Counted from the first letter of the stretch, positions 8,696 to 17,856 are shown. The stretch is DNA of 63,262 bases from Burkholderiales bacterium (GCA_028872015.1 JAGWLO010000013.1:1-63262); one strand, 5' to 3'. The notes: generated by a model not told the origin, from the letters alone. A program made the numbers and translations.

Positions 8696-9268
8696 TCAGG
8701 ATTGCTGGATCGCCTCGATCTGGATGACCAGCGGCACGTCGTCGGGGAAGCCGTAGTTCAGGCCCCAGTCGATGCCCCACAGGCTGCGCTTGACGGTGGT
8801 CTTGAAGTCGCCGCCGCAGACCTCGCGCTTGAACACCGGGCTGGTGTAGCAGTTGTAGCGCTCGGCCATCAGCGTCACCGGCTGCGTCTTGCCCCGCAAC
8901 GTGAGCTGGCCCGAGACGGTGCTGACCTTGTCGCCGTCGAAGCCGATCTTGTCGGCCACGAAGCGGCCCGTCGGGTAGGCCGCGGAGTCGAAGAAGTCCT
9001 TGCTCTCCAGGTGCTCGTCCAGCGCCGGCACGCCGCTGTCGACGTGGGCGGTGTCGATGGTGATGTCGACCTTGCCGGTGCGGGCCGCGCGGTCGATCTC
9101 GATCGTGCCGCTCTTGACGTTGAAGCGGCCCCGGTTGGTGCTGGTGCCGAAGTGGCTGACGGCATAGAAGACGGCCGCGTGACTGGGGTCCACGCTGTAG
9201 GTGACCGGCGCGGCCTGGGCCGATGCCAGGGCGGCCAGCGCGGCGGTGGCAAGGAGGATGGTTCTCAT
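8696..9268 (-). CDS. YceI family periplasmic protein (copy 2)
   Basis: 190 residues, the most typical YceI length of the three. Signal peptide MRTILLATAALAALASAQA, then YSVDPSHAAVFYAVSHFGTSTNRGRF. This is followed by DSGVPALDEHLESKDFFD and the closing DVPLVIQIEAI. The cysteine pair (YNCYTS and REVCGGDF) matches copy 1, so copies 1 and 2 look like the closer pair. It is probably a periplasmic carrier for a quinone-like or polyprenyl lipid by family analogy; the ligand is unknown. It lies 55 bp downstream of copy 3. Confidence 0.9.
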   Translation of the reverse strand: MRTILLATAALAALASAQAAPVTYSVDPSHAAVFYAVSHFGTSTNRGRFNVKSGTIEIDRAARTGKVDITIDTAHVDSGVPALDEHLESKDFFDSAAYPTGRFVADKIGFDGDKVSTVSGQLTLRGKTQPVTLMAERYNCYTSPVFKREVCGGDFKTTVKRSLWGIDWGLNYGFPDDVPLVIQIEAIQQS

Positions 9269-9323
9269 GGAAGCTCCTGGGGTTGGGTTTGAGGGGCTCG
9301 CGCCGGCGGCCGCCCGGAATCCA

Positions 9324-9923
9324 TCAAGGGGCCGGCAGCCCGGCCAGGGCCAGCTTGAACTTCACGAGCACGTCGTCGGCCAGCATCGAGGTGTCGGTCC
9401 ATTCGCCCTCGCCGACCTTGTAGTCGAGCCGCTTGAGGGTGAAGCTGCCGCTGGCCACGCCCGAGCTGCCGTTCTGCACCAGCTGCACCGGCACCACCAT
9501 CGCGTGCACCACGCCCTTGAGGCTGAGCTGGCCGCTGACGTCGAAGCGACCGGGCCCGGCGGCGTGGATGGCGCTGGACTGGAAGCGCGCCTGGCCGTAG
9601 CGGCCCACGTCCAGCCACTCGGGCCTGCCGATCTCGGCGTCGAGTTCGGGCGAGCCGAAACGGGCGCTGCCGGTGTCGATGGTGATGACCACGCTGCCCT
9701 GGGCCGGCTGCTTCGGGTCGAAGGCGACGGTGGCGCTGAAGCGCCCGAAATGGCCTTCCACCGGCACCCCCATCTGGCGCGTGGTGAAGGCGATCTCGCT
9801 CTGCGCGGGCAGCAGCCGCGCCGCCGGGGGCTGCGCCTGCGCCGGCGCGGCCAGCGTGGCCGCCACCAGGATGACGGCGAGCCTCACCGCCCAAGGTCGG
9901 TCGAAGGCGTGCATCGGGTTCAT
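9324..9923 (-). CDS. YceI family periplasmic protein (copy 3)
   Basis: 199 residues with a signal peptide (AVILVAATLAAPAQAQP). The YceI core reads LLPAQSEIAFTTRQMGVPVEGHFGRFSATVAFD and continues to GQLSLKGVVHAMVVPVQLVQ. It lacks the cysteines seen in copies 1 and 2 and is clearly more distant; the GVPVEGHFGRF segment marks a separate YceI branch often encoded beside cytochrome b561. The b561 stop codon is 36 bp upstream, so the two are probably co-transcribed. Confidence 0.88.
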   Translation of the reverse strand: MNPMHAFDRPWAVRLAVILVAATLAAPAQAQPPAARLLPAQSEIAFTTRQMGVPVEGHFGRFSATVAFDPKQPAQGSVVITIDTGSARFGSPELDAEIGRPEWLDVGRYGQARFQSSAIHAAGPGRFDVSGQLSLKGVVHAMVVPVQLVQNGSSGVASGSFTLKRLDYKVGEGEWTDTSMLADDVLVKFKLALAGLPAP

Positions 9924-9959
9924 CGCGGGGTTCTCGGTCGGGGCTTCGAGGGCATCGGC

Positions 9960-10505
9960 TCAGGGGCGGCCGGGACGCATGCGCAGCAGCAGCCCGTCGC
10001 GGTCGACGAGATGGTGCTTGAACGCGGCCGCCACGTGCAGGAGCACGACGACCGCCAGCGTCCAGGCCAGCGTGCCGTGCAGCGATTTCAGCGTGGCGGC
10101 CAGGGCGCGGTCGGGGGCCACGAAGTCGGGCAGCGGCAGCACGCCGAACAGCACCACGGGGAAGCCGGCGGCCGAGCTGTAGCCCCAGCCGGCCAGCGGC
10201 ACGGCGAAGCACAGCGCGTACATCAACCCGTGGGTGGCGCGCGCGGCCTGCTGCTGCCAGTGCGGTGCCGGCAGCTCGGGCGGCGGCCGGTGCGTCAGGC
10301 GCCACAGCAGCCGCAGCAGCGACAGCGCCAGGATCGTGATGCCGGCCCATTTGTGCCAGTTGAAGAGCTTCAGCCGCTGGATCGAGAACGGCAGGTCGCT
10401 CATGAACCAGCCGACGCCGAACGACACCGTCAGCATCAGGGCCAGCAGCCAGTGCAGCACGATCGCGGTCAGGGTGTAGCGGGTGGCGGGCGGACGCGGC
10501 TTCAC
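9960..10505 (-). CDS. Cytochrome b561
   Basis: 181 residues, a four-helix inner-membrane di-heme b-type cytochrome. Histidines fit heme ligation in VLHWLLAL (helix 1), FNWHKWAGITIL (helix 2) and VVLLHVAAAFKHHLVDRDG (last helix). The start is a GTG at 10505 reading KPRPPATRYTLTAIVLHW, the usual b561 opening. Family members pass electrons between the quinone pool and periplasmic acceptors. Association with YceI is known from other bacteria (for example yceJ-yceI in E. coli), which supports an operon with the three downstream copies. The Nudix gene ends 37 bp upstream. Confidence 0.9.
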   Translation of the reverse strand: MKPRPPATRYTLTAIVLHWLLALMLTVSFGVGWFMSDLPFSIQRLKLFNWHKWAGITILALSLLRLLWRLTHRPPPELPAPHWQQQAARATHGLMYALCFAVPLAGWGYSSAAGFPVVLFGVLPLPDFVAPDRALAATLKSLHGTLAWTLAVVVLLHVAAAFKHHLVDRDGLLLRMRPGRP

Positions 10506-10542
10506 CCGCCGAAGTATGGCCAGCCGCCGGGGCGCGCTGCGT

Positions 10543-11472
10543 TCAAGGGCTTTGAGCGTCGACGACAGACACGCCGCGGAACCAGGCCTCCAGCTTCGGA
10601 GTCAGGACCGCGGCCTGTGGCGGCGGCAGCAGGCCGTGGCGCAGCGCGAAGTCCAGCGTCACCAGCGCCGCGTCCACCGTCATCCGCGGCCCGGCGGCCA
10701 GCGCCAGCGCCTGCGGCACGGGCAGGCAGGCGAACCCCTGCACCTCGCCGTCCTGGTTGGCCGGCTGCACGTCGGGCGGCAAGGCCAGGTCGTAGGCGTG
10801 CAGGTCTTCGCACTGCCAGCCCTCGGGCAGGGGGCGCTGCAGCCGCAGCACGCGGCCGGGCCGGGCGCTCTGCATCGTCGCCGGACCGAGGCCGGCTTCT
10901 TCCCAGCCCTCGCGCAGCAGCGCCTGCCACGGCGTCTGGCCGGCGGGCACGCCGCCGCCGACGAGGTTGTCCAGCAGCCCCGGGTCGGTGGCCTTGGTGG
11001 CCGCGCGCTGCGCGATCCACAGCCGCTGCGGCCGGCCGCGCGCGTCGGCCACGTAGCCGGTGGCGTGGGCGCCGCGGGTCAGCGTGCCCCAGAAGCGCGC
11101 CGCCGCGCGCTCGATCAGCGCCAGCGGCGGTGCCGCGCCGGGGTCGCCGCGCCGTCCCGCCGCTTGAAGGCCGGCGGGCGGGCCGTCCTGCGGGTCGACG
11201 ACCGCCACCAGCTCGTCGCGCCAGCCCTGCACCAGGCCCTGCGCGCGCAGGGCGGCGTGGATGGCGGCCAGCGCCGCGTCGCGGCCGGGCGCCGGCGTGG
11301 TGAGCGCGACGCCCTGGGCCTCGACGGCCAGGTGCTGCGGCCAGGCGCGCAGCGCGGGCAGCGCCGCGACCGCCACCGTGCCGACGCGGCAGCCGCCGAT
11401 GAAGAACGGCACGCGCCCGCTGTCGCCCGCCGCGGGGCCGCGCTGCGCGGCGGCCAGCGCGGCCCAGTTCAC
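10543..11472 (-). CDS. Nudix hydrolase with DUF4743-type N-terminal domain
   Basis: 309 residues from a GTG at 11472 that overlaps the stop of the upstream oxidoreductase as GTGA, so it is translationally coupled. The C-terminal half has the Nudix box with GG(x)5E...REGWEEAGL (GGGVPAGQTPWQALLREGWEEAG). The N-terminal half matches the DUF4743-type extension found in Nudix proteins related to the thiamine-pyrophosphokinase-associated group. The substrate is not known; coupling to a TPP-dependent enzyme makes a thiamine-diphosphate-derived by-product an attractive guess, marked as inference. Confidence 0.8.
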   Translation of the reverse strand: MNWAALAAAQRGPAAGDSGRVPFFIGGCRVGTVAVAALPALRAWPQHLAVEAQGVALTTPAPGRDAALAAIHAALRAQGLVQGWRDELVAVVDPQDGPPAGLQAAGRRGDPGAAPPLALIERAAARFWGTLTRGAHATGYVADARGRPQRLWIAQRAATKATDPGLLDNLVGGGVPAGQTPWQALLREGWEEAGLGPATMQSARPGRVLRLQRPLPEGWQCEDLHAYDLALPPDVQPANQDGEVQGFACLPVPQALALAAGPRMTVDAALVTLDFALRHGLLPPPQAAVLTPKLEAWFRGVSVVDAQSP

Positions 11473-14400
11473 GCCGCCTGCTGCAGCGTGCCGGCGCGCC
11501 AGCGTTGCATCAGCGCCTGCCACTTGGTGCGCGCGGCCTGCAGGTGGCGCGCCTTGACGTGGCCGTAGCCGCGGATGTCTTCGGGCAGGCGCGCGATCTC
11601 GGCCGCCAGGCCGCGGTTGCCGGCGTCCAGCGTGCGCAGCAGCTCTTCGATGCAGGCGCGGTACTCGCCGATCAGCGCGCGCTCGGTGCGGCGTTCTTCG
11701 CTGCGGCCGAAGGGGTCGAGCGCGGTGCCGCGCAGGCCCTTGAGCCGGGCCAGCACGCCGAACGCGCCGCGCACCCAGGGCCCGAAAGGCCGCTTGACGA
11801 GTTCGCCGCGCTCGTTCTTCCTGGCCACACCGGGCGGCGCGAGGTGGTGCACGAGCTTGTAGTCGCCTTCGAACATCGCGCCGATCTGGTCCGTGAAGGC
11901 GCGGTCGGTGTGCAGCCGCGCCACCTCGTACTCGTCCTTGTAGGCCATGAGCTTGAACAGGTAGCGCGCCACGGCCTCGGTCAGCGCCGTGCCGCCCTGC
12001 GCCCCCACGGCCTGCGCCTCGGCCGCGCCCACGCGCTCGACGAAGGCCTGGTACTGCGCGGCGTAGGCGGCGTCCTGGTAGGCGGTGAGGAAGGCCGCGC
12101 GCCGGGCGATCGTCTCGGCCAGGCCGGGCTTCTTCACGAACTGGATCACGCTGCGCGCCTGGAACAGCGCCTGCACCGCGCCCAGGTCGTGGGCGCAGCG
12201 CCGGCCCCATTCGAAGGCCGCCTTGTTGTTGTCGGCCTGCACGCCGTTGAGCTCGATCGCGCGCATCAGCGCCGCGTGCGACACCGGCACCCGGCCCTGC
12301 TGCCAGGCATAGCCCAGCAGCAGCGGGTTGGTGTAGATCGAGTCACCGAGCAGCTGCACCGCGACCTGCTCGGCGTCGAAGGCGCCGACCAGGGCCGGGC
12401 CCACGCTGGCGCGCACCGCTGCCTCGCAGTGGCCGAGCGGAAACTGCCAGTCGGGGTCGGTCACGAAGCTCGCGGTCGGCGTCGCGTGCGTGTTGAGGGC
12501 CACGAAGGTGCGGCCCTGCTGCATCACCGCCAGCGTGGTCTTCATCGCGCCGACGATGCCGTCGCAGGCGATCACCAGGTCGGCCTGCGCGGTGTCGACC
12601 TTGGTCGTGTGGATGGCCTCGGGACGGTCCGCGATCTGGATGTGGCTCCAGGTGGCGCCGCCTTTCTGCGCCAGGCCGCCGGCGTCCTGCGTCACCACGC
12701 CCTTGCCCTCGAGGTGCGCCGCCATGCCCAGCAGCGAGCCGATGGTGATGACGCCGGTGCCGCCGACACCGCCGACCACGATGCCCCAGGCCGCGGCGGT
12801 GGCCGGCAGCCTGGGCTCGGGCAGCGGCGGCAGGCCGGCGAGCGATCCCTTCGATTCCCGCTTCGGCTTCTTCAGCTGCCCGCCCTCGACGGTGACGAAG
12901 CTGGGGCAGAAGCCCTGCACGCAGCTGTAGTCCTTGTTGCAGCTGTTCTGGTTGATGCGGCGCTTGCGGCCGAACTCGGTCTCGACCGGCTCCACGCTCA
13001 GGCAGTTGCTCTGCACGCTGCAGTCGCCGCAGCCTTCGCACACCAGCTCGTTGATGACGACGCGCCGGTCGGGGTCGGCCAGCTTGCCGCGCTTGCGCCG
13101 GCGCCGCTTCTCGGTGGCGCAGGTCTGGTCGTAGACGATGACGGTGGTGCCCTTGAGTTCGCGGAACCGGCGCTGGATCGCGTCGAGCTCGTCGCGGTGG
13201 TGGACCGTCACGCCGGGCTCGAGCGACACCCCTTGGTACTTGGCCGGCTCGTCGGTCACGATCACCAGCTTCTGCACGCCTTCGCTGGCCAGGCTCTTCA
13301 CGATCTGCAGCACGCTGTGGCCTTCGGGCCGCTCGCCCACCGGCTGGCCGCCGGTCATCGCCACGGCGTCGTTGTAGAGCACCTTGTAGGTGATGTTGAC
13401 GCCGGCCGCGATGCTCTGCCGCACCGCCAGGATCCCGCTGTGGAAGTAGGTGCCGTCGCCCAGGTTGGCGAACACATGGCGGTCGGTGGTGAACGGCGCC
13501 TGGCCGACCCAGGCCACGCCTTCGCCGCCCATCTGGCTGAAGGTGCTCGTGCTGCGGTCCATCCAGGTGGCCATGTAGTGGCAGCCGATGCCGGCCAGCG
13601 CGCGGCTGCCCTCGGGCACGCGGGTGCTGGTGTTGTGCGGGCAGCCGCTGCAGAACCAGGGTGCGCGCTCGCCGGTGTCGGCCTTCAGCTCGGTCAGCTG
13701 GCGCTCGCGCGCCGCCAGCACCGCCAGCCGCGCGTCCATGCGCGCGGCGATGTCGGCGTCCACGCCCAGCTTCTTCAGCCGCTTGGCGATCGCCTTGGCG
13801 ATGATCGCCGGCGTCAGGTCGGCCTTGGCCCGCAGCAGCCAGTTCTCGCTCGGGTTGGGCCTGCTCCACTCGCCGCCCGTGGCGTCACCCTCCGGCTCGT
13901 CGAACTTGCCCAGCACGTTGGGGCGCACGTCGGCGCGCCAGTTGTAGAGCTCTTCCTTGAGCTGGTATTCGATGACCTGGCGCTTCTCTTCGACCACCAG
14001 GATCTCCTGCAGGCCCTGGGCGAAGTCGCGCGTGATGGTGGCTTCCAGCGGCCAGACCACGTTCACCTTGTGCAGCCGGATGCCCAGCGCGCGGCAGGTG
14101 GCGTCGTCCAGGCCCAGGTCGGCCAGGGCCTGGCGCGTGTCGTTGTAGGCCTTGCCGCTGGCGATGAGGCCGAAGCGGTCGTTCGGGCCGGCGATGACGT
14201 CGTGGTTGAGCCGGTTGGCGCGCACGTAGGCCAGCGCCGCGTACCACTTGTAGTCGAACAGCCGCGCCTCCTGCTCGAGCGCGGCGTCGGGCCAGCGGAT
14301 GTGCAGGCCGCCCGGCGGCATCGTGAAGTCCTCGGGCAGCACGATCTTCACGCGATCGGGGTCGACGACCACCGAGGCCGAGCTCTCCACCACCTCCTGG

Positions 14401-15038
14401 ATCGTCTTCATGCCGCTCCACACGCCCGAGTAGCGGCTCATCGCCAGCGCGTGCAGGCCCATGTCGAGGATGTCCTGCACGTTGCTCGGGAAGAACACCG
14501 GCAGCCCGCAGGCCTTGAAGATGTGGTCGCTCTGGTGCGCGGCCGTGCTGCTCTTGGCCACGTGGTCGTCGCCGGCGATGGCGATCACGCCGCCGTGCCG
14601 GCTGGTGCCGGCCATGTTGGCGTGCTTGAACACGTCGCTGCAGCGATCCACCCCCGGGCCCTTGCCGTACCAGATGCCGAACACGCCGTCGTACTTGCCG
14701 GCCTGCGGGTAGAGGTCGAGCTGCTGCGTGCCCCACACGGCGGTGGCGCCCAGCTCCTCGTTCACGCCGGGCTGGAAAACGATGTGGTTCTCGTCCAGGT
14801 GCTTCTTCGCCGCCCACAGCGCCTGGTCGTAGCCGCCCAGCGGGCTGCCGCGGTAGCCGCTGATGAATCCGGCCGTGTTGAGCCCGGCCATCGCGTCGCG
14901 CTGGCGCTGCAGCATCGGCAGCCGCACGAGGGCCTGCACGCCGCTCATGAAGGCGCGGCCGGCGGCCAGGCTGTACTTGTCGTCGAGGGTGACGGATCCG
15001 AGCGCCTTGCGCACGGACTCGGGCAGCGGGGCATTCAT
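11469..15038 (-). CDS. Indolepyruvate ferredoxin oxidoreductase, fused three-domain form
   Basis: 1189 residues. It decarboxylates aryl- or branched 2-oxoacids to acyl-CoA with ferredoxin, using thiamine diphosphate. Domain order: a pyrimidine-binding and transketolase-like half (about 1-450, FISGYRGSPLGGYD), a TPP-binding part (GDGTYFHSG and LYNDAVAMTGGQP, about 530-600), a cysteine-rich ferredoxin-like patch near residue 665 (CEGCGDCSVQSNC), then the gamma-type domain (GIVVGGVGGTGVITIG, about 770 onward). This single-chain arrangement is the usual form in aerobic proteobacteria. An Lrp/AsnC gene diverges from it and probably controls it. The Nudix gene overlaps its stop codon. Confidence 0.92.
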   Translation of the reverse strand: MNAPLPESVRKALGSVTLDDKYSLAAGRAFMSGVQALVRLPMLQRQRDAMAGLNTAGFISGYRGSPLGGYDQALWAAKKHLDENHIVFQPGVNEELGATAVWGTQQLDLYPQAGKYDGVFGIWYGKGPGVDRCSDVFKHANMAGTSRHGGVIAIAGDDHVAKSSTAAHQSDHIFKACGLPVFFPSNVQDILDMGLHALAMSRYSGVWSGMKTIQEVVESSASVVVDPDRVKIVLPEDFTMPPGGLHIRWPDAALEQEARLFDYKWYAALAYVRANRLNHDVIAGPNDRFGLIASGKAYNDTRQALADLGLDDATCRALGIRLHKVNVVWPLEATITRDFAQGLQEILVVEEKRQVIEYQLKEELYNWRADVRPNVLGKFDEPEGDATGGEWSRPNPSENWLLRAKADLTPAIIAKAIAKRLKKLGVDADIAARMDARLAVLAARERQLTELKADTGERAPWFCSGCPHNTSTRVPEGSRALAGIGCHYMATWMDRSTSTFSQMGGEGVAWVGQAPFTTDRHVFANLGDGTYFHSGILAVRQSIAAGVNITYKVLYNDAVAMTGGQPVGERPEGHSVLQIVKSLASEGVQKLVIVTDEPAKYQGVSLEPGVTVHHRDELDAIQRRFRELKGTTVIVYDQTCATEKRRRRKRGKLADPDRRVVINELVCEGCGDCSVQSNCLSVEPVETEFGRKRRINQNSCNKDYSCVQGFCPSFVTVEGGQLKKPKRESKGSLAGLPPLPEPRLPATAAAWGIVVGGVGGTGVITIGSLLGMAAHLEGKGVVTQDAGGLAQKGGATWSHIQIADRPEAIHTTKVDTAQADLVIACDGIVGAMKTTLAVMQQGRTFVALNTHATPTASFVTDPDWQFPLGHCEAAVRASVGPALVGAFDAEQVAVQLLGDSIYTNPLLLGYAWQQGRVPVSHAALMRAIELNGVQADNNKAAFEWGRRCAHDLGAVQALFQARSVIQFVKKPGLAETIARRAAFLTAYQDAAYAAQYQAFVERVGAAEAQAVGAQGGTALTEAVARYLFKLMAYKDEYEVARLHTDRAFTDQIGAMFEGDYKLVHHLAPPGVARKNERGELVKRPFGPWVRGAFGVLARLKGLRGTALDPFGRSEERRTERALIGEYRACIEELLRTLDAGNRGLAAEIARLPEDIRGYGHVKARHLQAARTKWQALMQRWRAGTLQQAA

Positions 15039-15153
15039 GGCGGCAACTCCAGGCAGCGGCAGCCGAACAGTGTAGGAAATCGGCGCCGGCGTGTCTTTTC
15101 TTTTGATGCCCTGTCAGGCATGCTGTGAGAAACAAGCTTGCTCAAAATATCGG
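15039..15153. promoter_or_regulatory. Divergent promoter region between oxidoreductase and Lrp regulator
   Basis: This 115-bp gap is AT-richer than its surroundings. It contains an imperfect dyad ATGCC-CTGTCA-GGCAT at 15106-15121, and an outer inverted pair CTTTTG (from 15100) and CAAAAG (near 15156). Lrp/AsnC proteins commonly bind such dyads to control themselves and the divergent gene. Exact -35/-10 boxes are not clear. Confidence 0.45.
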
Positions 15154-15717
15154 ATGCAAAAGAAAAACGCGCTAAAAGAACCCAGATCAGGGAAAGACCG
15201 GAGCCCTCCGCCGGCGCCCCCCGCCGCCGCGCCACCCGCCGGGCTGGACCGCTACGACGTCGCCATCCTCGCGGCGCTGCAGGCCGAAGCGCGGCTGAGC
15301 AACACCGACCTGGCGGCGCGCATCGGCCTGTCGGCCGCGCCCACCTGGCGCCGCGTCAAGTGGCTCGAAGAGCAGGGCTACATCACCGGCTACCGGGCCG
15401 AGATCGACCGTCGCCGGATCGGCCTGGGCGTGCTGGCCTTCGTGCGCATCGACGCCGAGCGCAACAACGCCGAGGCCACGCGCGCGCTCGAGGCGGCCAT
15501 CCGGGCGTTGCCCGAGGTGGTGGCCTGCCACTACATCAGCGGCGCCGGCACCTTCGAGCTGCAGGTGATGTGCACCGACCTCGATGCCTACGCCCGCTGG
15601 TCGATGGAGACGCTGTTCAAGCTGCCCAACGTGAAGGACCTGCACACCAGCTTCTCGCTCGGCGAGGTCAAGGCCGGTGCGGCGCTGCCGCTGGCGCATC
15701 TGGTGCCCCGGCCCTGA
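15154..15717 (+). CDS. Lrp/AsnC family transcriptional regulator
   Basis: 187 residues from the ATG at 15154. After a basic, proline/alanine-rich lead of about 30 residues comes the HTH domain (LDRYDVAILAALQAEARLSN and APTWRRVKWLEEQGYITGYR). The RAM effector-binding domain follows (VLAFVRIDAERN through VVACHYISGAGTFELQVMC). Divergent from the indolepyruvate oxidoreductase gene, it most likely senses an aromatic amino or keto acid and regulates that gene. The lead is longer than usual for the family; an internal start cannot be excluded. Confidence 0.88.
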   Translation: MQKKNALKEPRSGKDRSPPPAPPAAAPPAGLDRYDVAILAALQAEARLSNTDLAARIGLSAAPTWRRVKWLEEQGYITGYRAEIDRRRIGLGVLAFVRIDAERNNAEATRALEAAIRALPEVVACHYISGAGTFELQVMCTDLDAYARWSMETLFKLPNVKDLHTSFSLGEVKAGAALPLAHLVPRP

Positions 15718-15823
15718 AGCGTCGATGAAGCGGCCCGGAGGGCGCCCCGCGGGGGCGGCGCCGGCTGGGTTACGCTGCGGCCCCTGCCCGCTGCGCCGCC
15801 CGCGCGAAAGTCCCACGCCCTCG

Positions 15824-16921
15824 ATGAGCCGACTGCTCGACGCCTTGCTCACCACCGACCCGGTGCAGCGCGTGCGGCTGACGCAGGCGGCCCTGGCGAT
15901 GCTGCTGCTGGCCGCGGGCGTGCTGGGCATGTGGTATTTCGTGTGGATCGGCGCCGCCCGCGGCGCCGAGGTGGGTGGGTGGGCGGCAGTCAGCGTGGCC
16001 GGCATGGGCGTCTTCTTCGGTCTCATCCGCAGCGGCTGGTCGCGCCGGCTGCACGAGCCCTCGATGACGGTGCCGCAGATGGTGTTCGCGCTCACCAGCG
16101 GCGCCATTGCCTACACCTTGCTGGGCGCCGGGCGCGGGGCCGTGTTCCCGATGGTGATGGTGGTGCTGATGTTCGGCATGTTCATCGCTTCGCCGCGCCA
16201 GATGCGCTGGATCAGCCTGTATGCCGTGGTGGCCCTGGGCCTGGCCATGCTGGTGATGGCGCGGCTGCGGCCGCGCGAGTACCCGCCGGCGATCGAGGGC
16301 GGTCACTTCCTGATCGTGGCCCTCATGCTGCCCGGCGTCTCGCTGCTGGCGGCACGGCTGTCGCGGCTGCGCCACCGCGCGCGCCAGCAGCGGGCCGAGC
16401 TCGCGCACGCGCTGGCGCGGCTGCGCGAGCACGCCACGCGCGACGAGCTCACCGGCCTGGCCAACCGCCGCCACATGGAGACGGTGCTGGCGCAGGAGCA
16501 CCAGCGCTGTGTGCGCTCGGGGCAGACCTTCTGCGTGGCCATGCTCGATGTCGACCGCTTCAAGGCCGTCAACGACGCACACGGCTATGCCGTCGGCGAC
16601 ACCGTGCTGCGCGCCGCGGCGCAGGAGGCGCAGCGTCATGTGCGCGTCAGCGACGTGCTGGCGCGCTGGGGCGGCGAGGTCTTCGTGCTGATGCTGTCGG
16701 ACACCCGCGCCGCGCTCGCGCGCGGCGGGCTCGAGCGGCTGCACCAGCGCGTGGCGGCGCTGCGCATCGTGCACGCCGAGCACGCGCTGGGCATCACGCT
16801 GTCGGGCGGCCTGGCCGAGCACCATGCCGGCGAGACGGTGGAGCAGACGCTGGCCCGCGCCGAGCAGGCCCTGCGCGAGGCCAAGGCGCAGGGCCGCAAC
16901 CGCGTGGTGGTGGCGGCGTGA
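15824..16921 (+). CDS. Membrane GGDEF-domain protein (diguanylate cyclase-like, altered motif)
   Basis: 365 residues. The N-terminal half has about six hydrophobic helices (for example LAMLLLAAGVLGMWYFVWIG and VFPMVMVVLMFGMFIAS). The C-terminal GGDEF domain begins at HATRDELTGLANRRHME, with AMLDVDRFKAVNDAHGYAVGD. The signature is GGEVF (residues 283-287) instead of GGDEF or GGEEF; the fourth position, normally acidic and important for catalysis, is valine. The rest of the fold looks intact. It may be a weak or inactive cyclase acting as a binding or partner protein. The stop overlaps the start of the downstream permease (GTGA). Confidence 0.85.
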   Translation: MSRLLDALLTTDPVQRVRLTQAALAMLLLAAGVLGMWYFVWIGAARGAEVGGWAAVSVAGMGVFFGLIRSGWSRRLHEPSMTVPQMVFALTSGAIAYTLLGAGRGAVFPMVMVVLMFGMFIASPRQMRWISLYAVVALGLAMLVMARLRPREYPPAIEGGHFLIVALMLPGVSLLAARLSRLRHRARQQRAELAHALARLREHATRDELTGLANRRHMETVLAQEHQRCVRSGQTFCVAMLDVDRFKAVNDAHGYAVGDTVLRAAAQEAQRHVRVSDVLARWGGEVFVLMLSDTRAALARGGLERLHQRVAALRIVHAEHALGITLSGGLAEHHAGETVEQTLARAEQALREAKAQGRNRVVVAA

Positions 16922-17856
16922 GGCCGGCCGTGGCCCCGGGCGCCACCGGCGGGCGCAGCGACGCCGCCGCCGTCCCCGGCCCGGCCCGCCTGCCGCTGCG
17001 GCACGCCCTGCTGGCCCTCGTGGTGGTGGCCGTGTGGGGCACCAACTTCGTCGTCATCCGGGTCGCGCTGCAGACCCTGCCGCCGCTGCTGCTGGCGCTG
17101 CTGCGGTTCGGCTTCGTGCTGCTGCCGGCGGCGCTGTTCATCCCGCGGCCGGCCGTGCGCTGGCGCCGCCTGGCGGCCTACGGGCTGTTCATCGGGGCCG
17201 GCCAGTTCGGGCTGCTGTACCTGGCCATCGCGGGGCAGATCTCGCCCGGGCTGGCCTCGCTGGTGGTGCAGGTGCAGGTGTTCTTCACCATCGCGCTGGC
17301 GATGGCCGCCGACGGCGAGCGGCTGCGCCCCGTGCAAGGGCTGGCGCTGGCGCTGGCCCTCGCCGGGCTGGCCGTGATTGCCGGCCACACCGATGCCAGC
17401 ACCACGCCGCTGGGGCTGGCGCTGGTGCTGCTGGCGGCGCTGGCCTGGGCCGGCGGCAACCAGGTGGCGCGCGGCATGGGGCGGGTGGACATGCTGGGCG
17501 TGGTGGTGTGGTCCAGCGCCTTCGCGCTGCCGCCGCTGCTGGCGCTGACGCTGGCGTTCGAGGGCTGGCACAGCGTGGTGCGCGGCCTGGCCGCCGCCGA
17601 TGGCGCGGTCTGGCTGGCCGTGGCCTGGCAGGCACTGGGCAACAGCCTGTTCGGCTACGCCGCCTGGGGCTGGCTGCTGGCGCGCCACCCGGCCGGCACG
17701 GTGGCGCCGCTGGCGCTGCTGGTGCCGGTGTTCGGCATCGGCGCCTCGGTGGCCTGGCTGGGCGAGCCGCTGCCGGCGTGGAAGCTGGCGGCCGCGCTGC
17801 TGGTGCTGCTGGGCCTGGCGCTGAACACGCTGTGGCCGCGGCGCCGGCCGGCGTGA
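16918..17856 (+). CDS. EamA/DMT superfamily permease
   Basis: 312 residues with ten hydrophobic helices in two EamA repeats (AVWGTNFVVIRVALQ at the start of the first, ALAWAGGNQVARGMG at the start of the second). The GTG at 16918 overlaps the upstream stop as GTGA and is the best start; a further GTG lies at 16930. The ending (VAWLGEPLPAWKLAAALLVLLGLALN) is typical of the YdcZ/RhaT-like amino-acid or metabolite exporters. The substrate cannot be read from sequence. Confidence 0.87.
   Translation: MRPAVAPGATGGRSDAAAVPGPARLPLRHALLALVVVAVWGTNFVVIRVALQTLPPLLLALLRFGFVLLPAALFIPRPAVRWRRLAAYGLFIGAGQFGLLYLAIAGQISPGLASLVVQVQVFFTIALAMAADGERLRPVQGLALALALAGLAVIAGHTDASTTPLGLALVLLAALAWAGGNQVARGMGRVDMLGVVVWSSAFALPPLLALTLAFEGWHSVVRGLAAADGAVWLAVAWQALGNSLFGYAAWGWLLARHPAGTVAPLALLVPVFGIGASVAWLGEPLPAWKLAAALLVLLGLALNTLWPRRRPA

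Noticed and set aside
11505..15128. A very long open frame antisense to the indolepyruvate oxidoreductase gene
   Set aside because: It is a GC-rich shadow: His/Gln/Arg/Ala-rich product with no domain, while the minus strand codes a full known enzyme.
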